From: Enoplolaimus lenunculus
Lineage: Eukaryota; Nematoda; Enoplea; Enoplida; Thoracostomopsidae
Assembly: GCA_030248215.1 (NCBI GenBank)
Contig: JASANG010002517.1
Span: 1-64,000, forward strand
DNA: 64,000 nt
Direction of reading: 5' to 3'
The stretch's first letter is position 1; every line of letters begins with the position of its first letter. The notes under the pieces were generated by a model. The model had not been told where the DNA came from. It was given only the letters and a program-made list of their open reading frames with translations, and made no database searches. Below, piece after piece: positions 58,285 to 64,000 of the stretch. Both the position numbers and the translations under genes were made by a program.

Positions 58285-58464
58285 CACATGTGCAAGTTTT
58301 TGCAGCGAGTGCTTTCTTGCAGGTACAGCTTGCGCGAACAAGTGCTGTTCGAATTTGAAACTAAAAATTGCAAGTTGCAACTGCAAGTTTTACAGACAAT
58401 CACTTACACGTGTAAATTGCAATTGCGTGTTCTCAGTGATTAAAATTTGTACGAGTGAATAGGG
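58285..58464. mobile_element. GCAAGTT-patterned inverted-repeat element
   Basis: ATTCACATGTGCAAGTTTTT and the closing GAGTGAATAGGGC flank repeated TTGCAGGTACAGCTTGC and GCAAGTTGCAACTGCAAG words, as in 45024-45300 and 60993-61200. Confidence 0.65.
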
Positions 58465-58609
58465 CTTAAAAGTGTTTCAAGCTAATTTCACATTTCAATT
58501 CAAGTTTTAAATATCAGTCGAATTGTATTTTTTGTGAATATCTTGTGCAAAGTTTAAGTAATAGCAGATGCAGGTGGGTTTCGGTTGAAAAAGAATACTT
58601 TTTCCGTTT

Positions 58610-58935
58610 TAAAAAAGCAAAAAAAAACTGGTAAATTTTATTTTATAGATCCCCTTTTTTTTTATATTTTTGACTTCACAAAATATAAAAAAAAAAAGAC
58701 ACCAAACTGCGCGAAAAAAAAAGGTGTCTACCCGCCGGCCCCCCCCCCCCCTGCCGCAAAAACCCGCCCCACCCCCCTCCCACCCCCCCCAACGTCGCCC
58801 AACCACGCCGCCCAGAAAAAAAAACAAACCCCAGGAAAAAAACCCACACCCCACAACCGCCCAAGCCCAACCCAAGCCCAACCCACAACAAAAAACAAAC
58901 CCCCCACCAGAATCCTGGACGCCCGCTGAAGTAAC
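58610..58935. repeat. Homopolymer-rich block, almost only A and C
   Basis: From about 58680 to 58915 the plus strand is nearly free of T and poor in G, with runs of C up to 13 and of A up to 11. It contains CCCAAGCCCAACCCAAGCCC, which looks like the CCTAAGCC array with T replaced by C, and is followed by GAAGTAACATGGGCC, close to a TTAGGC-MITE terminus. The proline-rich frames over it are not credible genes. A sequencing or consensus artefact over a MITE is the simplest reading. Confidence 0.7.
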
Positions 58936-58993
58936 ATGGGCCCTAGGGGTTGTATCATTTTAGCTTTCAATGAATTCGACACAACACAACACT

Positions 58994-61900
58994 TTAAACC
59001 AGACGTAACCGTATTTTATACGACTCACCAACGCATTCTTCAACGGTCTGAGCAAGTTCACATTGCAACTTCGTGGGATCAAAGATGAGGTCATCAGGGC
59101 AAATGTGGGAAATATGAGCACCTGCGACACAACTGTAAAATACCGGCGAACAGTTTTCTTCTGGATTCGCGTATGTTCCATCTGGTTGTTGATTGCAGAG
59201 TGAACCTAAACAGCAGCGCTCGGTTGCGTTCAGTTTATCCACATGCAAAGCTAACCGCTTACGCTTTAGGTTCAAAAATATAGGCTTATGGCTAATTCTT
59301 TAACAAAGGCTAACACACATACCTAATTCTTTTTCCAAGCCTTTAGCCTAAATCGTAAGCGTGAAATGTACGGCAAAGCGAATATGAGCGTCGAATTGTA
59401 CCTGAGAGCCACAGAAAAAATCGGACCATTCCTGTACAGCCAAAAAGGGTTGTGAAGTGGTAGTAAATGGACAAAATAAATGTAATATTTTATCGTTTTT
59501 GTGAAAACTTTCTCTCAAATTGGTAAACTACGCCTTTCTTATTAATTTTCGTAAATGACAAATGTTTTTTCGCAAAAAATACGAATTTTGTGTGTATCCA
59601 TGTAAGTCATTCTGGCCGATGTAAAGATCAGGGGCGGAACGTTTTTCTCTCTGACTGCACCGTATAAATCAACATGAACCGGGTAAACTTACTCAATTTA
59701 GGTGGTGGGCAAGTTGTTTCACACCGGGTTTTTTGAATCATTCGTGGGCATCGGTCACCGCCGTGATTGGACTGCAGGACTGAATGCCGGCGTCGTGTCA
59801 TCAAGCGATCGGTGCAGTTGCACGCAGACCATGGACCCCATGATGAGACAAGACAGTCTGCAATTAATTGCATATTAATTGTTTGCGCTGAGTAATATGT
59901 TTAATTAATACGCTTGTAATTAACACTTCTCCTATATTAAGCAGGAGCATACGTACATAACCGTTGTATGCAAGCAAAGGCCTGTATTTTTAAATATGTG
60001 TAGCACATATCAACAGTTGGTGATAGGTTTTGTAACTTTCAAAACAGTGAATGATGAGGCTCAAAATTCAGCACATTTTTCGCATATGATTTGCTCCACT
60101 TCTGTATTAATTTTGAGTTCAACAACTGCAATAGTTAGTGAGTTTGCAACCTTAGTACTGATGATAGTTGCTATACACATTTGTCAATATGGGCCAAGGG
60201 CGTAACCAGCCAAAATTTTAAAAAGGCAGGGTTATATGATATAAAAATTTCGAAAGAGGGTTTGTTGTGTTACTACGTAAAAAACTTTCTTAGAATTCCT
60301 GGAAAAAATCACAAAAACGAAACGGGTGGCCCGAATAAAGCGTATTCCTAAGCGTAAGCCTAAGCATAAGGATGAGCCAGCCACCCCAGTTAATTTCAAA
60401 CGTCTAAACGTACAGCTGAAATCAACACAAGTAGTAGACTTTACTGAAAAATTTGTGTCGAAATCAGTGTGATCGCTTAGTTTTAACCAGAAATTTACCT
60501 AGCAAAGCAACTGTATTCTGGTTGTCTTAAAACATTTTCCAGAAACAACATTGTTTCTTGACTGTTATGAAAACTGAAATCAACGTGTTTGTCAAATTTT
60601 TCGGTTCACGTTAACACTAAGGGCTTGATCTTAAACCTAACCTAAACCTAAACGTTAAAACCTAAGCCTAGGCCTCAACATAAACATAATGCCTAAGTTT
60701 AGGCGTCCCAGTCTCTAATTTTCAACCAGTCTCTGAGTCTCTCAGTGGGCAGGCCCCCTATAATTAATATGGGTCAATTTTTCAATTTCAATTTCAACAT
60801 TTACCCACAGGGCACGGAAAGTCACTACATTCGCCGCGTTCGCTTTGTGGTAAACAATCTTCGGCATCGCCAAAGTTTTGTAGGACCAACTGATATCGGA
60901 CTCGGTATCCGCCACCGCAAGTCACTGGACACGGCGACCATTCAATCCAACTCGAAAGAATACAAGCTACAAAATAAACACTTCAATTAAGCTCTATTCA
61001 CACATGCAAGTTTTTGCAGCAAAAACTTGCACGTCACAAAGCAGGTTTCAAGTTCTTGTAGCTACAAATTATTCACTGGAATTCATGCTATTGAATTTAA
61101 TTAGCACCTGTGAACACAGCTGCAAGTCGCTTAAATTTCTTGCACCTGCAGCTTGATTGGTCAATCGCAACGTTCCTTTGAAAATACTTTAGACTTTTGG
61201 TTAATTTACGCTTTTAGGCTGTGCTAACGTAAAATATTGAGCGACATTCTATGCCAGATTCGGACACCAAATTGCGATATATATTTCTAGCTCACCCTCA
61301 GCCAAGCAGATATCATTTGAAACTGTTTCGTAGTTTAATCTCTTACGTTGATCGCAGGATGCAGTTGAGCAATTTTGAGCTTCCATTTTTGTTGGGCAGT
61401 CGGTTACATTGGAATCAGGTGCAACTGGTTGTATGCGTTCTTGTACACCAGAACCACACGTTGCAGAACACGCGGTCCAATCAGACCACGGCATAAACGT
61501 ACATTCTGCAAACCAAAATCGGTTTTGTCTAATAACGGGTGGAGCATACAGCGAGGTATACGTGTTGCGCACGTGTGTAGGCACAGGAGGGATAAGGGTC
61601 CATGGCTCCTTCAAAATATGCCTGAGTAACATGTGACCCTCTCCAAAACCGAATGCTGGCTGCATGGGAGGAAGAATATCCCTTAAATGTGTGCAGCACC
61701 TATCGCCCGTTTGTGATGGGTTTTGTAGCTTTCGAATCAGTGAATGTTGAACTTCGATATTCAGCACATTATTCGCGTTCGATTTGTCCTACTTCTGTAC
61801 CAATTTTATGTTTCGCTATTGTAATTCGTCCGCAAAGGTAACGGCCATGTAAAGAACGGGGGCAGAACAGTATTATAAGCATATACATATACCTAAGCCT

Positions 61901-62396
61901 AAGCCTAAGCCGAAGCCTGAGCGAAAGAATGAGCATAATCCTAAGCCTAAGCCAAGCAAAAAAATAGTCTAAAGCTTAAGCTTAACAGGATTATACGCAA
62001 ATTCCTAAGCCTAAGCCTAAGCCTAAGCTTAAGCTTAAGCCTAAGCCTAAGCGTAAGAATCAGTTTATATATTCCTAAGCCTAAGAGTAAACCTAAGCCT
62101 AAGGCAAGCAAAAAAATTAGTCTAAAGCTTAAGCTTACTCTATTGCAGTTCGCACAAAAAACGTTGCGCCCCTGATGTTTACATGGACCAAGGTTATAAA
62201 CTCATACCTTCAGGACACTGCAATAGCGTTGGTTGACAGGACTGAAATTCGTTCTGTTCAGCGCACGTTACATTTGAGTTACTTGTAACGACAGGATTGT
62301 TTACAGTTGTCGCTTTTCGAATTCGATTTCGATAACCCGACTTGCCACAGGTCGTTGAGCATTGGGACCAGTCGGACCATGGAGTATGCTCGCATC
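58994..62396 (-). CDS. TSP1-repeat protein with C-terminal chitin-binding domain (3' part)
   Basis: Exons in transcript order: 62396-62208, 61505-61347, 60966-60805, 59857-59693 (one thrombospondin type 1 repeat each), then 59205-58994. All internal exons start and end in phase 1. TSP1 cores read PWSDWSQCSTTCG, PWSDWTACSATCGSG, SWIEWSPCPVTCGGG and SWGPWSACNC (the last lacks the usual TCG). The last exon encodes a CBM14/peritrophin-type domain: CNQQPDGTYANPEENCSPVF, FYSCVAGAHISHICPDDLIF, then DPTKLQCELAQTVEECV. It runs to a stop at 58994, although a GTGAGT donor after 59029 would allow another phase-1 exon. The product is presumably secreted and acts in extracellular or cuticular matrix, an inference from the domains. 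The 5' end lies to the right, beyond 62.4 kb, and the signal peptide was not found. Confidence 0.85.
59614..59662. mobile_element. Solo left end of a TTAGGC-family MITE
   Basis: GGCCGATGTAAAGATCAGGG with GCGGAACGTTTTTCT matches the family's left terminus. No array or right end follows. It lies about 30 bp from the donor of the fourth TSP1 exon. Confidence 0.8.
59993..60192. mobile_element. AAATGTGTATAGCAACTATC-type dispersed element
   Basis: ATGTGTAGCACATATCAACA at the left and GATAGTTGCTATACACATTT at the right are inverse to each other. The middle CACATTTTTCGCATATGATTTG is shared with 42460-42510 and 29950-29990. It lies in a TSP1-gene intron. Confidence 0.72.
60993..61200. mobile_element. 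GCAAGTT-patterned inverted-repeat element
   Basis: CTCTATTCACACATGCAAGT opens it; GCAGCAAAAACTTGCACG, CAGCTGCAAGTCGC and CTTGCACCTGCAGC words follow, as in 45024-45300. It lies in a TSP1-gene intron. Confidence 0.68.
61690..61830. mobile_element. AAATGTGTATAGCAACTATC-type element, left part
   Basis: AAATGTGTGCAGCACCTATC, GGGTTTTGTAGCTTTCGAAT and TTTGTCCTACTTCTGTACCA align with the first two thirds of 59993-60192. The right end is absent, possibly cut by the neighbouring MITE at 61843. Confidence 0.65.
61843..62189. mobile_element. Long TTAGGC-patterned MITE, reverse orientation
   Basis: GGCCATGTAAAGAACGGGGG at the left and CGCCCCTGATGTTTACATGG at the right. Several CCTAAGCCTAAGCC arrays are separated by spacers that themselves repeat the GCAAAAAAATTAGTCTAAAG unit, so it looks like a partial internal duplication or nested pair. 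Its right end lies only 18 bp from the splice donor of the first listed TSP1 exon (62208). Confidence 0.87.
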
Positions 62397-64000
62397 CTGT
62401 AAAAATGTGATTTTGAAATCAAACACCGACCCAATAAGGTAAACATGGGCGTAGCCAGGAGCTCAGCAAGAAAATAAAAAACGTTTTGACCTCACGGATC
62501 CAAAAAGTTGACCTGTATCACCTATTAAACGTGTCTTTTTCCTTGAAACTCCAGGAAAACATCACCTCTAACCCTTGTTTACTCCGTTGAACCTAATGAA
62601 ACTGGTCGGGTTACAGTCAACCCCAACTAAAACGAATTTTACGTGAAGCAGCTAAGAATTTTTTTGAACGCAAACATGAGAAATACGGCTGATCCGGAGC
62701 CAATACATTTGGAATCGTCGTAACTCAAATTGGAAGCTCGTTCGTAGTTGAATCCAAATGGGGCCTACTGAGCCAAAGCCTCCAATCAGGTTCGAAATCA
62801 AATACCTGCATTAAGATTTAGTACTAAAATTACGTTTGAATTTGTACCAACCCGTAGCCAGCTCATCTGGCTAGGAAGTGCTTAACATGTCTGAGGACGG
62901 ACATGCAAATGTTTTCGATGAGTTACAAGCAAGGTTGACAATTTTCTAGGAATGACAAATTTCTTCCAGGCGATCGGAGGTCCCCTGGCGCTCCTCTGGC
63001 TGCAGGCCCAATTCTCACTTGCTTCACTCGTATAAGCTTCTATTCAATATTATATTTCGTACGGATTCGCCGTCAGAAACATTTACATGCGTCATTGCCG
63101 TCCGGTGTCACATGACAAAATGACCCTCAAAAAATGACCCCCGGGCATGTTTTATAGAGGTCTGATTTTCGTAGTAGTGTCGTGTGAAAATGACCCCCTA
63201 AAAAGAGACCCCCGACCCCCTAAAAAGAGACCCCGATCATTTTTACACAGCGTCGCATGAATTAATGACCCTCGCTAAAAAGACACCCACCCTGTCCGTT
63301 TTACACACAACTGTACTAAAATTATCTTCCATGAAAATAATTTCAACATCTTCTAACAGTAAAACAATGGCCTGCTTAGGGTTGCGAACCTCCCAAATCT
63401 TAATTTCAGTCCGTTTTGCAATCAAGGATTTTTCCGGTGGGCATTCGAGGTTGGTCCAGTCCACTCACTACCCGAGCAAGTGACAAGACCAACATTACTG
63501 GTTTCGACATAATTTAATATTTCTGAGCACGGAACGTGTGAAGTATTAGCCATTTTTCTCGCAGATATGTGAGCTTTGTTCGTGTACAATGTCTAAAACT
63601 CAACTGGAAAATAGTGATGTGCCGACTCCAAAGTTAAGCTAATTCCGATACCGTTTATCTTAAAATTTTTGCCAATGTCAAACCTACATTGCCGATACCT
63701 ATGACGGTGCTATTTTTAACACAATCATACTTTAAGAAACGTTATTGTTACTAAATTACATGGCTAAAACGCAATGACTTAAAACCTAACAAGCATAAAT
63801 ACACATCTATGATAACTGTTAAGTTCGCTCAATTTCATAGTGTGCACATGAGGTATCTGCTAGTCTACTGAATGATACCATCTCAATGACGTCATCTGCC
63901 AAAAGGAAGGCCGTTATATTTAGCACATTTATTTAGTAAACAACTCCTAGTCATTTCTGCTGCAACCATTGGCTGGATTGAAACGTGGGTTACTTTTTCA
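62397..64000. other. Right-hand region upstream of the resolved TSP1 exons
   Basis: Further 5' exons of the minus-strand TSP1 gene are expected here or beyond, but none is convincing. A minus frame at 63464-63243 begins DWTNLECPPEKS after a possible acceptor and could be an exon, yet it lacks TSP1 spacing. About 63100-63260 holds repeated GACCCCCTAAAAAGAGACCCC words. The rest is AT-rich with no gene seen. Confidence 0.45.
63100..63260. repeat. GACCCCCTAAAAAGAGACC-patterned repeat
   Basis: At least four related words (AATGACCCTCAAAAAATGACC, GACCCCCTAAAAAGAGACCC twice, AATGACCCTCGCTAAAAAG) lie between TGTCACATGACAAAATGACC at the left and GCGTCGCATGAATTAATGACC at the right. The architecture is like the other patterned elements; termini are uncertain. 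Confidence 0.55.

Larger units (their letters stand above)
55258..58993. other. Spacer between convergent lipocalin and TSP1 genes
   Basis: Both flanking genes point into this region, so it holds two 3' ends. It contains TTAGGC-patterned MITEs (55551, 57229, 57797), a family B SINE (56272-56540), a TAGCAG/GGCC element (56703-56962), a GCAAGTT element (58285-58464) and the A/C-only block (58610-58935). I see no gene. Confidence 0.6.

Noticed and set aside
58585-58982. Proline-rich and Gly/Phe-rich frames on both strands
   Set aside because: They are translations of the homopolymer A/C block, probably a sequence artefact.
59402-59431. 30-nt minus-strand microexon candidate (EWSDFFCGSQ in one frame)
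   Set aside because: Splice sites look good, but in the phase set by the neighbouring exons it reads MVRFFLWLSG, not a TSP1 segment, and conservation cannot be judged.

Overview
This is a eukaryotic (animal) nuclear window, most likely from a nematode. Three things point that way: spliced genes whose introns end almost always in TTTCAG or TTTTAG, long degenerate arrays of the nematode-type telomere hexamer TTAGGC inside dispersed elements, and the gene families present. The species cannot be fixed from sequence alone. Gene density is low (six genes in 64 kb), introns reach 6 kb, and introns and spacers are packed with short non-autonomous DNA transposons (MITEs) and tRNA-derived SINEs.

Layout. 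(1) 2365-12510 (+): CDC50/TMEM30 flippase subunit, 8 exons, whose first exon lies 6.2 kb upstream of the rest across a transposon-filled intron. (2) 16085-19957 (+): CAF1/CNOT7 deadenylase, 6 exons, with an unusual roughly 270-residue Ser/Gly/Ala/Thr-rich C-terminal extension. (3) 23359-31111 (+): membrane-anchored trehalase, 8 exons from the signal-peptide exon to a separate cytoplasmic-tail exon, plus a possible 39-nt cassette exon. (4) 37440-42382 (+): unrecognised secreted Cys-rich protein with a 22-Asn tract. (5) 50399-55257 (+): secreted protein with a long Gly/Ser/Pro-rich region joined to a C-terminal lipocalin domain. (6) 62396-58994 (-): the 3' part of a matrix-type protein with at least four thrombospondin type 1 repeats and a C-terminal chitin-binding domain, all on phase 1-1 exons. 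These genes look like unrelated neighbours, not a pathway: lipid flipping, mRNA decay, sugar metabolism and extracellular proteins.

Repeats. The most striking content is a set of terminal-inverted-repeat families, several of whose interiors are built from one short degenerate motif. A GGCCCATGTAAAGA... family carries TTAGGC arrays; copies with clear 8-bp target duplications suggest a hAT relationship, and about twelve copies or fragments lie right of 41 kb against one on the left. A CAGGGTGCGACCGG... family carries CCGGAA/CCGGAT arrays, again with perfect 8-bp duplications. Others are a TTAGGGTTGCGCTATACT family with CG-rich interiors (one holding a 51-bp tandem array), a TA-flanked CTGTAGTGACC family resembling Tc1/mariner MITEs, and families built on ACTTAAGT, GGGACAG, TAGCAGTTTGGCC and GCAAGTT words. 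Three SINE-like families with tRNA promoter boxes are present in two copies each. A run of four TCTAACGGGGTTAGA hairpins near 46.1 kb and an A/C-only block near 58.8 kb are unexplained.

All gene models are by eye: splice sites were accepted where consensus, reading phase and family alignment agree. Start exons of the trehalase and TSP1 genes are not resolved.
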